The notes: generated by a model not told the origin, from the letters alone. Positions 16,756 through 26,904 are shown, counted from the first letter of the stretch. The stretch is DNA of 62,209 nt from Chloracidobacterium sp. (GCA_025057975.1 JANWUV010000018.1:1-62209), one strand, 5' to 3'. Program-made: numbers and translations.

Positions 16756-19700
16756 CGGAACCCTTCCTCAACCTCAAGTGTGACCGGCGCGTCTTCCGGT
16801 AATTCTTCCAGCCACGCCGTCAACCGCGCCGCCAAATCGGCCTTGGTGACGGTGACACCCGGCGCCAGCGGTAGGCGGCGGATAACAGGAGAAGCCGGAT
16901 GCGCAGCCGTCAACGCTGCATTGATGTGATCAATGACCTCCGGCGCAATTGAAAAGTCCGTCTGGGAGGCAGTGGAAGTCAACGCCGCCAACGCCGCCGT
17001 CACCATCCGCTCTTCCACATCCGGCAAGCCAAGCGCGCGTAAGTGGTGCTGGATTACGGCGCGGTTCTGTGCGATGCACTGTCGGAAATGCTGAATACCT
17101 TGCTGAACCGTCTCCCTCAGCCGCTCGACTTGGTGGGATAAGGGAGGCATTCTTCGCCGCTGGATCAGACCGCTAACCAATGGCTGGTGCTCCAAAAAAG
17201 TCCGGAGATGCATACTACGCCGCCGCAGTTCAATGTCGGCTAGAATGCGTCGCGCGCGGGCGGCGTAGGTTCCATCGGCGATCACCAGCCGGGACAAGTT
17301 CTCGAAGAGCCGCCAAGTCGGGCTGGCTAAAAACGCCGTTAGCGCTGACAGGTCGAGGTTTTTCGTCGCCTGCTCATCATGCGCTACGCAGTCTTCAATG
17401 TAGTGTTTCTTGAATCGCTCAAAAACCTGCTCAAAACGAAGCCGCTTGTCCGCATCAAGCAGCCGGTGCGGGTGCTCAAAGAACGCGCCCAGCTCGCGGC
17501 GCGCGTTTCGCGCGTCGGCGTCCGTCACAGGCAACGCGCTGAGGGTGTAGGCCTTAGCCGTTACGTAGAAGGGCAGCCAATCGAGAAACTCGACGAGCAC
17601 ACGCAAGTCAATGACGGCGCGTTGATAGATTGTTGGGTTGGCGGCGAAGATATCCACAATCCGCGCCAGTCCCATTTCAAGTGAAATGCGCTCGAACAAA
17701 ACCGCCTCGACGGCCGCCGCCGTAGTTTCAAAATAGCGCTTGCAGGTGATGATCAACTGCCACGTGCGCGTGGTGAGCATCTCCGGCGGCAGGTTTTCAA
17801 ACCGCTCCGCCAGCCGGTAGTTGAGCCACTTTTGATACCATTGCGCCAGACTTTCCCGCACCTGCTTACGGTCGTCGGCCAAGTCGGGGAGATCAAACCG
17901 CTCCGTCAACAGCCGACACCATTCTGAGAGGGTTTCTGAAGCGTAGGTAATTGCCGCCGTACGCCGGATTGAACCGTACTGCCGGAAGCTGACATCCTGC
18001 GTCAGTTCCGCCGCCGTAAAGATACGCAATCCTGAGACATCCACGAGTTCGATGCGCCAGCCGGCGACCAGCGCCATCATCACAATTTGTTGGGCTGGTT
18101 CGAGCAAACCGTAGGGTTCGCGCCGCAAGGTCTGATAGACGACCTGGACGGGCACCGGCTCCGAACCAGCGGCTTCCACCAAACGCAGCACTTCACTGAT
18201 GCACGGTTCGCCCAGCGCCTCATCCCGATCCATCGCCAACTGGTAAAGACCGTCGCGTTGCACGACAATCTGAAACGGCGCGGCGAAATGACGCGCCATC
18301 TCCTGTACCGTGGGGTCGGTCGGATTAAGTCCGCCAAGCAGGCCGAGCACTAAGCGCTTGGTCTCACGTTCCGTCAACGGCGCGGAAAAGACCGGATGCG
18401 CCGGAAAGCGGATGTCAAGCGGCTTGCGAATCACCGTACCAAGAAAATCGCTAAAGGTGCGCGGGAGGCCGTCAGGAAACAGTTGGCGGAGCGCATAACG
18501 TTCGCCGTTTGCCGCCAGCAGTTCACCTTCCTCGACATAATGCCGCAGGAACATGGCGCGCGTCTGGGCTTCCAGCACGGCGACGCGCTCCGCAAGCTCA
18601 TCGCCAAACACTTCTTCACCGCGTGTGTAGGCAATCCAGAGCGACTTGAGGGTTTCCAAATCCGTTGCGCTCAGCGGCGACGGACGCCAGTACAACAAAC
18701 TGGGCGTGGTCGCGCCGGCGCTGATGTCCATCGGCGACCGGCTGCTCTCAATGCACAGCTGCCAATCATATTCGCAGAGTTCATCCGCCCAGTGATAAAC
18801 GATAGAGGGTTTAGCGTCGGCTCCCGCTTCGTCGTCAGTGGGAATGACGATGTTGACCGGCGTAAAGGGATCGCCGCTACGTTCGATGCCGACCGGCGGA
18901 TTGGTGAAAATTTCCGGCGGAGCGCCGAAACTGACAATACCGCGCCGTCCCGTATTACGCCACAGGACGACGGTTTCATCACGGTAGGTCTTCGCGCCGC
19001 TCAGCAACAGGGCGTCTAAAGTGAAGGGGAAGTCATAAAACGCGGCACCGCCGCCAAGTGTGACGAGAAGCGCGTCAAATGTATCGTCGTCCGGCGTTTC
19101 CGCCAGCGCCGTCTTCAGCCGCGCTTCCGGGTCAAACTGCTCAACGACGGTCAGGCTGTAACGGCAGACGCCGCCAGCAGTTTCCTTGATGATTTGGCCT
19201 TCGCTGTGCGCCTGAAGGTCGTCCAACAGTAGCGCCGCTTGGTTGTAGCCAATCTCACCCAGCATCATCGCGTTGGTGAGTTCATCAGCGCTGACAGGAC
19301 GCCCAACCAGCGAGTAAAGAAACAAGCCCTTGAGCAGGAGCTTAGCCGGAATACGCTGCTCGAAGCTCAGGGACGGCAGCCGCATGGTTGAGAGGTACTC
19401 ATAGACGGCGACGGCGCGGGATAACGTCGGATGGCGTTTCAGCTCAAAATCATACTTGTCAAAGAGGTCGTCGAGCGAAATAAGCTGCATTGGCCGCCGC
19501 CGCAGCGCCCCACCGATGACGGCGTTGATAAAGCTGAACAGTGAAAAGCTTTCACAGTAGGTTGACAGCCCCGGCGCGACTTCCAAAACGGCTGGATGAA
19601 CCGGATAGAGACTGCAGAACTCTTCCTCGCTCCAATGAAAGCGCGGGAGTGACTTGAGCGTTTCTTGGTACAACGCCGTGAGTTCGGCGCGCTGCTGCGG

Positions 19701-20474
19701 CGTTTTGCGAAAAACGGCCTGATCGGTGATGCGGCGTAGATTGTCGAGAGTGAGCGTGTCGGTCTGGTAGTCGGCCGTCAGCCGCGCCGCCGGTCCTGTA
19801 TGCGGCGCCGTCACGTCGCTGTCCAACGCCACCAGAAGAGCAAACGGGAGACTGCGTGACTTCTCAGCCAGCTTTGTTAGCCAATCAAGCGTGTCCTGAA
19901 CCAGCGCCCGGCGGTGAGCGCGTAGCGCGTCGGAGAGATCGTCAATGACAAACAGGAAGGCCATGCCTGGAAACAACCGGCTGGCTAACAGTTCACAAAT
20001 CTGCTGGCCTTCAATCGCCGGAAACCACTGAGCGTCATCGAAGGCGATAGGCGATTCGGGAATACGCGCCAAGGCGTCACGCAGCAGGGTGGCGAAATCG
20101 GTTGAGCCGTCCACCAGCGATTTGCCAGAGATGTACACCGGCAAGAAGGTCGTCCCTTCCAAACGCTTGACAGCGTTGGCGAGCGGCGGGTTGTGCGCCA
20201 CGATGTGCCGGGTTTTCGGCGTACAGGCTAGAGCGCGCACCACCGCCAGCGTATGGCTTTTGCCTGTCCCGCGCGCGCCGGTAATCAGTCGCGCCGCCTC
20301 CGGGGTTTTGAGCGAAGCAATGCCCTCAATGAGCCGCGCCGTCAGCCGTGATAGTTCGGAGGTGAAATAGTACGACCGAATGATGCGCTCGGCGTTAGCG
20401 TCAACGAAATTCACCAACGGATCAATCGGCTGGTAGTCAAGATAGGCGCGGATGTTCTGTAGCATGTTGCGCAA
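16752..20474 (-). CDS. Very large P-loop ATPase, function unknown
   Basis: 1240 residues. The N-terminus carries Walker A at 66-73 (GARGTGKS) and a Walker B-like strand FLFVIDDLSD near 180. The remaining ~1000 residues are helical with HTH-like stretches. Size and motif layout recall the big ATPases of the DUF6079/PglY-BrxC type linked to phage resistance, but I cannot confirm this by sight and no BREX or restriction partner is adjacent. Its stop overlaps the lptE start, so it is co-translated with an envelope gene, unexpected for a defence gene. An alternative is a chaperone-like or chromosome-associated ATPase. Confidence 0.7.
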   Translation of the reverse strand: MRNMLQNIRAYLDYQPIDPLVNFVDANAERIIRSYYFTSELSRLTARLIEGIASLKTPEAARLITGARGTGKSHTLAVVRALACTPKTRHIVAHNPPLANAVKRLEGTTFLPVYISGKSLVDGSTDFATLLRDALARIPESPIAFDDAQWFPAIEGQQICELLASRLFPGMAFLFVIDDLSDALRAHRRALVQDTLDWLTKLAEKSRSLPFALLVALDSDVTAPHTGPAARLTADYQTDTLTLDNLRRITDQAVFRKTPQQRAELTALYQETLKSLPRFHWSEEEFCSLYPVHPAVLEVAPGLSTYCESFSLFSFINAVIGGALRRRPMQLISLDDLFDKYDFELKRHPTLSRAVAVYEYLSTMRLPSLSFEQRIPAKLLLKGLFLYSLVGRPVSADELTNAMMLGEIGYNQAALLLDDLQAHSEGQIIKETAGGVCRYSLTVVEQFDPEARLKTALAETPDDDTFDALLVTLGGGAAFYDFPFTLDALLLSGAKTYRDETVVLWRNTGRRGIVSFGAPPEIFTNPPVGIERSGDPFTPVNIVIPTDDEAGADAKPSIVYHWADELCEYDWQLCIESSRSPMDISAGATTPSLLYWRPSPLSATDLETLKSLWIAYTRGEEVFGDELAERVAVLEAQTRAMFLRHYVEEGELLAANGERYALRQLFPDGLPRTFSDFLGTVIRKPLDIRFPAHPVFSAPLTERETKRLVLGLLGGLNPTDPTVQEMARHFAAPFQIVVQRDGLYQLAMDRDEALGEPCISEVLRLVEAAGSEPVPVQVVYQTLRREPYGLLEPAQQIVMMALVAGWRIELVDVSGLRIFTAAELTQDVSFRQYGSIRRTAAITYASETLSEWCRLLTERFDLPDLADDRKQVRESLAQWYQKWLNYRLAERFENLPPEMLTTRTWQLIITCKRYFETTAAAVEAVLFERISLEMGLARIVDIFAANPTIYQRAVIDLRVLVEFLDWLPFYVTAKAYTLSALPVTDADARNARRELGAFFEHPHRLLDADKRLRFEQVFERFKKHYIEDCVAHDEQATKNLDLSALTAFLASPTWRLFENLSRLVIADGTYAARARRILADIELRRRSMHLRTFLEHQPLVSGLIQRRRMPPLSHQVERLRETVQQGIQHFRQCIAQNRAVIQHHLRALGLPDVEERMVTAALAALTSTASQTDFSIAPEVIDHINAALTAAHPASPVIRRLPLAPGVTVTKADLAARLTAWLEELPEDAPVTLEVEEGFR

Positions 20475-20674
20475 TCGAACGAACGGCTCTCACCCCTGGA
20501 GAAGCCTCGGCGAGCCGGGGATCGTCAGCGGCGTCGCTCCTCTATACGATGCTGGGGCGCTACCGACGGCTTCTTACCAATTGTCCAGCCGGGCCGCAAC
20601 GGTCTCACTCGCGGCGGTGAACACCCAAGCCGGCTGGAAGCGTCGGCCGTAGTCTGGACGGTCGGCGGCGGAGA

Positions 20675-22039
20675 CTAGGCGGCGGTTTGCAGGGCGGCGG
20701 CTACAAAATCCTTGCCGGTCACACCCGCTAAGTGGACCTCCATCCCCAATCGGTTGCTAACCTCCGCCAGTGGCATGCTGTCAATAAACAGACACCGCTC
20801 GCCCATAACCATTTCATTCGGAATCAACAGACGCTGGCCTCGGAAGCGGTCGCGCGCCGCAATCAGATCGCCGCCAGCAACCAACCCGGCGACATTGACT
20901 TCGTGACCAAAGTATTCGTTCGGCACACCGACGACATGCAGCCGTGTTCCAAACCGCTCGTTGAGCTGTTCCGCCATACGGGTTAGCTGCGGCGCAAACA
21001 GCGCGCCGGTCGCCACCGTTGTTTCCGGGAAGCGCCCGGTTGGCGGCCGCTTTTGCGCACGCCGGACGGCTCGCTGAAAGGTGTCCATAAACCGCCGCAC
21101 CATCCCAACGCCGTCTTCAATCTGTGGATAGTCGCCGTAGTGCCGCGCTGAGGGGATTGGAACGCCGGCGCGGATGTAAAACTCGTCGCCTAGGAAGACA
21201 AAGCTTGTCCCATAACGGCGCTTTAGCTCGCGCTGAATCGGTGTGACCATTTCAATCACCGACGCTTCCCATTCATCCGTCGGCGCGACCAGCAAATGGC
21301 GCTTGCGGTGGTGTTTCGTAAGGCCGACTGGGACGACGGCGACTGAACTGACGCCTTCCGGGTGTAACGCCGCCAGATCGTAAATTGTCCGGCGCAGCAC
21401 CTCGCCGTCGTTGATGGTCGGACACAACACAACCTGCGCGTGAAGCTCGATGCCGTGCGCCAGCAGCCGCCGCATCGTGCCGAGAATGTCATCCGCCTGT
21501 TTGCGCCCAAGCAAATACCGACGTACCTCAGGATCAGTGGCGTGAACCGAGACATACTGCGGCGACAGACGCTGCTCAACAATCCGGTTGAATTCCTCCT
21601 CCGTCAGCGTCGTCATCGTCGTGTAGTTGCCGTGCAGGAACGACAGGCGAATGTCTTCGTCCCGAAAGAACAACGACGGCCGCGCGTCCGGCGGATTTTG
21701 CTCACAGAAGCAGAACAGACATTCATTGCCGCACTGCCGAGGCTTGAACGCCTCAAAATCCAGCCCCCAGATGTCACCCTCGCCGATATCGACTGAAGCC
21801 TGCCGCGTCACACCGTCGGACTGAACAATGGTCAGCTCAACGTGGTCTTCAGAGCCAGTGTAAAACTGGAAATCAAGATAATCACGCACCTTGCGGCCAT
21901 TGACCGCCAGGATGCGGTCGCCCGGCCGCAACCCGATGGCCGCGCCAAGGCCGTCCGGGTCAACTTCAGTGACGGTCACACCCTTCTTAGGCTTGAGTTC
22001 AACGATTGGGTAAATCGTTTCGAATTGCAGGCTGTACAT
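20675..22039 (-). CDS. PDZ-DUF512 radical-SAM-like iron-sulfur protein
   Basis: 454 residues. An N-terminal PDZ-like domain (VTEVDPDGLGAAIGLRPGDRIL) is followed by a cysteine cluster (RQCGNECLFCFC) with the radical-SAM-like spacing of the DUF512 family, then FLHGNYTTMT, YVSVHATDPEVRRYLLG, LHAQVVLCPTINDG and VPVGLTKHH. The C-terminal DUF512 part has FPETTVATGALFAP and GLVAGGDL. The biochemical role of the family is not established. I chose the ATG at 22039; a TTG 36 bases upstream is also in frame. A 200-base gap separates it from the ATPase start upstream on the same strand. Confidence 0.88.
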   Translation of the reverse strand: MYSLQFETIYPIVELKPKKGVTVTEVDPDGLGAAIGLRPGDRILAVNGRKVRDYLDFQFYTGSEDHVELTIVQSDGVTRQASVDIGEGDIWGLDFEAFKPRQCGNECLFCFCEQNPPDARPSLFFRDEDIRLSFLHGNYTTMTTLTEEEFNRIVEQRLSPQYVSVHATDPEVRRYLLGRKQADDILGTMRRLLAHGIELHAQVVLCPTINDGEVLRRTIYDLAALHPEGVSSVAVVPVGLTKHHRKRHLLVAPTDEWEASVIEMVTPIQRELKRRYGTSFVFLGDEFYIRAGVPIPSARHYGDYPQIEDGVGMVRRFMDTFQRAVRRAQKRPPTGRFPETTVATGALFAPQLTRMAEQLNERFGTRLHVVGVPNEYFGHEVNVAGLVAGGDLIAARDRFRGQRLLIPNEMVMGERCLFIDSMPLAEVSNRLGMEVHLAGVTGKDFVAAALQTAA

Positions 22040-22177
22040 CGTTGGTAAGCGCCAGTTCGAGCAATGCGCCGACAATCAAGCGTTTACTGACGAGCGTCAC
22101 TAATGCGCAAGGGTAGCGGTTCGCCCATTTCGTCGGCAAACTTCGCCGCCGTCTTGAACGCAATTTGTCAGGTAATG

Positions 22178-22765
22178 TCACCGACCGTCGGGCAAAGCGC
22201 CGTTATGACGCATCACGTCCACGAGCAAGATGGTAATCATCGTTTTGGCGTCCATGATAGCGCCGGTATGAACCAACCGAAGCGCCTCGGTGAAGGGCAA
22301 GCGGACGATGCGGATGTCCTCATCGGCGTCCAAACGTTGCGGCCCCGGCGTCAATCCGGCGGCGAGAAAGCAGTACAACACTTCGGTACTGTATCCGGGC
22401 AGCGCGTAAAACTTGGTGATGAAAGTCAACTGAGCAGCTTGGTAGCCGGTTTCTTCCACCAGTTCGCGGCGTGCAGCGGCTTCCGGGTCTTCGCCAAGTT
22501 CGAGCCGACCAGCCGGCGCTTCCAGTAGAACCTGTCCTGCTGGATGGCGGTACTGGCGAATGAGCAGTACGTCGTCATTGTCGAACAGCGGCAGGACGGC
22601 CGCGCCGCCGAGGTGATGGATAACATCCATCTCCAGCCGCGCGCCCGAAGCGAGTTGGATTGCGTCGTGGGAGGTATCAAACACGCGCCCCCGGTGGAAA
22701 AACGTCCGCGACAAGAGCCGCACCGCGCCGACATCGGGCTGGTAAATGGTTGAGTCGTTCGACAT
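22178..22765 (-). CDS. Nudix hydrolase, ADP-ribose pyrophosphatase-like
   Basis: 195 residues. The Nudix box is visible: GxxxxxE spacing in GEDPEAAARRELVEETGY (REx2EExG with the catalytic glutamates), preceded by LEAPAGRLELG. The leader VLLIRQYRHPAGQ and the following YALPGYSTEVLYCFLA match ADP-ribose pyrophosphatases of the NudF/YffH type, which hydrolyse ADP-ribose to AMP and ribose 5-phosphate. The ATG at 22765 is preferred; a GTG directly before it is also in frame. Confidence 0.9.
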   Translation of the reverse strand: MSNDSTIYQPDVGAVRLLSRTFFHRGRVFDTSHDAIQLASGARLEMDVIHHLGGAAVLPLFDNDDVLLIRQYRHPAGQVLLEAPAGRLELGEDPEAAARRELVEETGYQAAQLTFITKFYALPGYSTEVLYCFLAAGLTPGPQRLDADEDIRIVRLPFTEALRLVHTGAIMDAKTMITILLVDVMRHNGALPDGR

Positions 22766-22921
22766 CACGGAGTAGCGATTCCGGCGTCAGGTTGATTGGA
22801 AGACCGCAGGGAGGCGGAAAGTGCTGACACTCGCGGCGCATCGCCGCACAGCGTCAAGCCCATCACAGCAAGCCCGCTACGTCAAACAACCGCTCCCCTG
22901 TCGTCGCGCTTGGGGAGGGGG

Positions 22922-23686
22922 CTACCAAACCAACTCAAACTCCATGTCGGTAGCGCCGCCGGCGCGGTCAACGATGCGAATAACCGCCGTAAAATCGTTG
23001 TTCTCCGACGGCTGCTGAAAGACTTCAACCCGGCCGCGCCCGCGGAGGCGCGTAACGCTGACCGTCACCGGGCGACGGGGCAAGGGGCTGGTGAAGGTGA
23101 AGCGTTCGTTGAGCGTCGGCTGCCCGGCGATGAGTTCCGTTCGGGCTTCATTGTCCCGGACGTACACATAAATCTCATTGTCCACCCGTCCGAACCACCG
23201 CATACGGCCGGTGACGCGGCTATCATCCCATCCGCCCGGATTCCAGCGCCCGCCTTGGCGTCCGTCGTTCGGATCGCGTCCGGGACCACCGCTGAACCGC
23301 AACTCGCGGTTGAGGTCATCCAGCGTACTGCGGATGCCGCTCCACCCGGTTTCAAAGTTGGCTTGGCTGCGGAGAAAGTCAATCGCATCGTAGAGTTCCG
23401 CTTCCGGGCGGCCCTCGCGCGTCATCTGGGCGAGCAGTTCGGCTCCGGCAACGAACATCCGCGCCTGATAGAGGCGTTGAATGTCGCGCCGACTGTTGGT
23501 GAAGCCGCGCCGGTAGTCGCGTTCAAAGCGGTCGGCGGCGTTGCGCGCCTGTTGAACAAGTTGAAAGGCTAGGTTCTCAAGCCGGCTGTTGAAACGCTGC
23601 CGACCGGCGGCCGGCGGAGAAGACAAAAGCGTCAGCGCCAAAAACAGGCTCAAAAAGGCGACAAGGGAACGAAGGAAGGTGTTCAT
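22922..23686 (-). CDS. Exported protein of unknown function
   Basis: 254 residues from the ATG at 23686. A signal peptide is clear (FLRSLVAFLSLFLALTLLSS, then PPAAG). Residues 40-130 are Arg-rich and helical (QQARNAADRFERDYRRGF, RRDIQRLYQARMFV). A Gly/Arg/Asp/Trp-rich linker follows, then a beta-rich C-terminal half (MRWFGRVDNEIYVYVRDN). I do not recognise a family; the layout resembles exported proteins seen in Acidobacteria. It is a single gene between the Nudix and M20 genes on the same strand. Confidence 0.72.
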   Translation of the reverse strand: MNTFLRSLVAFLSLFLALTLLSSPPAAGRQRFNSRLENLAFQLVQQARNAADRFERDYRRGFTNSRRDIQRLYQARMFVAGAELLAQMTREGRPEAELYDAIDFLRSQANFETGWSGIRSTLDDLNRELRFSGGPGRDPNDGRQGGRWNPGGWDDSRVTGRMRWFGRVDNEIYVYVRDNEARTELIAGQPTLNERFTFTSPLPRRPVTVSVTRLRGRGRVEVFQQPSENNDFTAVIRIVDRAGGATDMEFELVW

Positions 23687-23820
23687 AGGCGTCAAACTCT
23701 CGCTCAAGGTTTTACCTCACCGGCTACTTGCGGTGGGCGTCGCCGTGCAAGATGCGTCACAACCAGCCTTCTGTTGGTCGGTCAGGAGAACACTTTGCCT
23801 TGCCGCCGTCCAAGCCTTAG

Positions 23821-25068
23821 CTATGGTTGCTGCGCCGCCGTTTCAAGCCAGTCGGTCACCATCGCCGCCATGACTTCAACGCCGACTGGCAGGCACTGCT
23901 CGTCCACATCAAACTCCGGCGTATGCAGCATCGCCGTCAACCCCTTCGCCTTGTTGCCCACGCCAAGAAAGTAAAAGAAAGCCGGTACGCGATTGGCAAA
24001 GTACGAGAAATCCTCCGCGCCCATCTGGGGACGCATGGCGAGCACGCGCGTGTCGCCCACAATGCGCCGGATGGTTGGGAGCATCTGCCTCACAAGCTGC
24101 GGGTTGTTGACGGTGACGGGCACAATCCGCTCATAGTCCAACTCGTAGCTCGCGCCGTGGCTTTCCGTCACGCCCTTGAGAATCTGCCGCATCAGTGGTT
24201 CAACACGCGCGTGAACGTCCGGGTCGAGCGTCCGCACCGTGCCCTCCATCCGCACTTCATCCGCCAGAATGTTGAAGCGGTTGCCACCGTGGATGCTGCC
24301 GATGGAGAGCACCAAGGGCGCTTGCGTGTCAATCCGGCGACTCCGAATGGTTTGGAGCTGCTCAATAACGGCTGCAGCGGCCACAATAGCGTCCACGCCC
24401 TCGTGCGGATACGCTCCGTGAACCTTCTTACCGCGAATGGTGATCAGGAAGCGGTCAGCGCTCGCCATCGCCGCCGTCTCGCAGTAGCCAATGGAGCCGA
24501 CTTCCAGCATCGGCATGCAGTGCAAACCAAAGATGGCGTCCGGCGTCGGCGCGTCGAACGCCCCTTCTTCCAGCATCATTTTCGCGCCGCCCCGCTCGCC
24601 GCGCGGCGGACCCTCTTCCGCCGGTTGGAAGATGAACTTCACGACGCCAGGCAGATCGGCGCGATACTTGGACAGCACTTCCGCCACCCCCAACGCCACC
24701 GTCGTATGCACATCATGGCCGCAGGCGTGCATCACGCCGGGATAGCGCGACTTGTAAGGCGTGTCGCGCACTTCCTCAATCGGGAGCGCATCCATGTCGG
24801 CGCGGACGGCGATGACTTTGCCTGGTCGGCCGCCGCGCAGGACGCCGATGACGCCGTGATGTGCGATACCGGTTTTGACCTCAAGCCCCAGCGCCCGTAG
24901 CTGTTCGGCGACCAGCCGCGCCGTGCGCTCCTCGCGGTTGGAAAGCTCCGGGTGCTGGTGCAAGTCGCGGCGAATTGCAATGAGCTTAGGCGTCAGGTCG
25001 GCGATGTCGCGCCGGTAACGCGCGTCACGAGCAAGTACGGATGCGGACACGGGATGGGAAGGCGGCAT
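23821..25068 (-). CDS. M20-family amidohydrolase (hippurate/amino-acid amide hydrolase type)
   Basis: 415 residues from the ATG at 25068, which has GAGGGG nine bases upstream. Metal-binding motifs of the M20D family are intact: RADMDALPI, MHACGHDVHTT, FIFQPAEEG, LHCMPMLEVGSIG, GGNRFNILADEVRMEGTVR and MGAEDFSYFANRVPAFFYFLGVG. Enzymes of this kind remove N-acyl groups from amino acids or indole conjugates. An in-frame ATG at 25200 would add a hydrophobic, signal-like leader (SVWLALLLCGLVVTGG), so an exported form is possible. The gene lies downstream of the small membrane protein gene. Confidence 0.9.
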   Translation of the reverse strand: MPPSHPVSASVLARDARYRRDIADLTPKLIAIRRDLHQHPELSNREERTARLVAEQLRALGLEVKTGIAHHGVIGVLRGGRPGKVIAVRADMDALPIEEVRDTPYKSRYPGVMHACGHDVHTTVALGVAEVLSKYRADLPGVVKFIFQPAEEGPPRGERGGAKMMLEEGAFDAPTPDAIFGLHCMPMLEVGSIGYCETAAMASADRFLITIRGKKVHGAYPHEGVDAIVAAAAVIEQLQTIRSRRIDTQAPLVLSIGSIHGGNRFNILADEVRMEGTVRTLDPDVHARVEPLMRQILKGVTESHGASYELDYERIVPVTVNNPQLVRQMLPTIRRIVGDTRVLAMRPQMGAEDFSYFANRVPAFFYFLGVGNKAKGLTAMLHTPEFDVDEQCLPVGVEVMAAMVTDWLETAAQQP

Positions 25069-25216
25069 AGCGCATGACCCCTCTGCGGAGGGTGAAAAAT
25101 TCAGAATGGAGCACAAGCAGCGACCGACAGCAGGCCGGTCGCCGCCCGTGACAACAAGCCCACACAGCAACAACGCCAGCCAAACGCTATCTCTGCGCAT
25201 ACGCCGCCGCCCAGAG

Positions 25217-25777
25217 TCAAGAGGATGGTTGCGACCGCCGTAAACGTCGGGCCTGAAGGTTGCGCAGCACGACGCCGGTGAGAAACGCACCAACGAAAGC
25301 CGCTGGCAGGTGGAGTACAAGGCCAAGCCCTATCACGGGCCAAGAAAGACTGACGCCCGCGATCTGCATCACAGTGACAGTCGTCCCGTAAAACAAACAC
25401 GCCGAAGCCAAACTCCCCGGAAGCGATACAAACGTCGGCACTTTGCCGGCGTATTTGGCTTGGATCGCGGCGTTGCGCCGCGCGCGCTTTTCACCGGTCG
25501 GATCAAGTCGCCGGTTGAGAAAGCCAATGCCGAAGGCCAACGCGGTCGCAAGGCCGATGTGCAGACCGAAAGCCGGAACCAGATGCGTTAGATTGATGTT
25601 CGTCGCCGACAGCAAGGCGGCGAGCCGCACGGCCGCCAACGTTGTTAGGAAGAAGAACGACGACCACAGCAACGTCACACTCAGCCACATGCCGTACCCA
25701 ATCCGGCGCGGAGCCGGATCATATGCAATGGGCCTGGCGGCTGACGCCGTCGGCAACGCCGAAGCCAAGGCATCCAT
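25217..25777 (-). CDS. Four-helix membrane protein, unknown
   Basis: 186 residues with four predicted membrane spans (about 30-52, 64-86, 118-140 and 146-170) and a basic cytoplasmic loop (RRLDPTGEKRARRNAAIQAKY). A strong ribosome-binding site (GGAGGGACAG) precedes the ATG at 25777. I do not recognise the family. It sits between the alpha/beta hydrolase gene paired with bchX and the M20 gene, all on the same strand, 41 bases after the hydrolase stop. Confidence 0.75.
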   Translation of the reverse strand: MDALASALPTASAARPIAYDPAPRRIGYGMWLSVTLLWSSFFFLTTLAAVRLAALLSATNINLTHLVPAFGLHIGLATALAFGIGFLNRRLDPTGEKRARRNAAIQAKYAGKVPTFVSLPGSLASACLFYGTTVTVMQIAGVSLSWPVIGLGLVLHLPAAFVGAFLTGVVLRNLQARRLRRSQPSS

Positions 25778-25818
25778 ACTGTCCCTCCAAAAAATAAGTT
25801 GTCCGAAGCGGTCGTCCC

Positions 25819-26751
25819 TCAGTCGAAGCCGAGGTCAGTAAAGACGTTGAGGTGCAAAAACCGCCGTACCGCCGCATTGAACGCGCCGGGCGTCTCATCC
25901 TGCGGGCAATGCCCGGTGTCTGGGATAACAACCGATTCCGCGTGTGGAATCAGTTCGCGGAACGGTTGGAGCAGGCGCGGCGGCAGCAAGCGGTCGCGTC
26001 CGCCCCAGACCAACAACGTCGGTGCGGAGATGCCATTCGGCGCGTTAATAAAGAAGTCGTTAGGGTGCCGCGCCACGGCAAGGTACGAGTACTTTGCGCC
26101 GGGCCGGCGCAGCGGGGCGACAAAGGTTTCAATCAGATCGGGCGTGACGGCTTCGGGGTTGAAGTAGGCTGAAACCAGTCCCTGCCGCGCAATATCGGGT
26201 GTGGCAAAGAGCCAGTAAGAAAGATCGCGCAGAAGTTGGTTTTCGGCGGCGAACCGCAGCGCACGAAAGAGCCAGTCGGACGGCGTGCGCGGCGGGTAGC
26301 CGCTGGGGTCTACAAGCACCAGCCCAGCCGTCCGGTCGGGATAATCGTGGGCAAATTGCGCAGCGATTAGACCACCCATTGAATGACCGAACAGCGTCAC
26401 TTGCCTCAACCGGCGGGCGTCGAGAAAGTCGCGTACCTGTTCCCCCCAGAGACGGGCGCTGTAGTGTACGTCCGGCATGTCGCTTTGACCGAAGCCCAAA
26501 AGGTCGAGGGCGTACACCGTCGCGTCCGCCGCCAGCGCCGGAATGTTTTTGCGCCAGTGCTCGACCATGGCACCGTAACCATGCAGGAGGACAATCGCCC
26601 GGCCGGACGGATGCGGGTCGGTTTCCCAGACTCGGATGCGACCATGCCGCCAGTGCCAAAATGTCTCCGTCACCTCCACCGTCGTTGCTTCCAGAACGTC
26701 CGCCGCTGCGGATTCAGCGTCCGTCAGTTCATCCACAAGGAGAGCCGACAT
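25819..26751 (-). CDS. Alpha/beta-hydrolase of the cyanobacterial/chloroplast type
   Basis: 310 residues from the ATG at 26751. The core follows the pattern W-x-W-x-x-G-x-I-x-V with AIVLLHGYGAMVEHWRKNI, VYALDLLGFGQSD, the nucleophile elbow GHSMGG, the acid in WGGRDRLLPP and His in PDTGHCPQDE. This is the subfamily common in oxygenic phototrophs and plastids, often linked to lipid or chlorophyll-ester turnover. It diverges from bchX across 248 bases, so a role in bacteriochlorophyll metabolism (for example esterase or BchO-like accessory) is plausible but unproven. Confidence 0.85.
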   Translation of the reverse strand: MSALLVDELTDAESAAADVLEATTVEVTETFWHWRHGRIRVWETDPHPSGRAIVLLHGYGAMVEHWRKNIPALAADATVYALDLLGFGQSDMPDVHYSARLWGEQVRDFLDARRLRQVTLFGHSMGGLIAAQFAHDYPDRTAGLVLVDPSGYPPRTPSDWLFRALRFAAENQLLRDLSYWLFATPDIARQGLVSAYFNPEAVTPDLIETFVAPLRRPGAKYSYLAVARHPNDFFINAPNGISAPTLLVWGGRDRLLPPRLLQPFRELIPHAESVVIPDTGHCPQDETPGAFNAAVRRFLHLNVFTDLGFD

Positions 26752-26904
26752 AGGAAAGAAGCTGTCAACAGAGAAAAAGGTTTGTGGGGCGGCTGAAAGT
26801 ATGCGCCGGATGGCGGTTTCAAACAACCGTTTTCTGGGCAATGTTTGCTGGGGAACACGGAAAAACGTTTGGTTGGACACCCAGCCGGATGTAGGTTGAT
26901 GGTA

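Noticed and set aside
25069-25200. N-terminal extension of the M20 enzyme with a signal-like segment
   Set aside because: Kept as an alternative only. The ATG at 25068 has a good ribosome-binding site and matches the usual cytoplasmic start.
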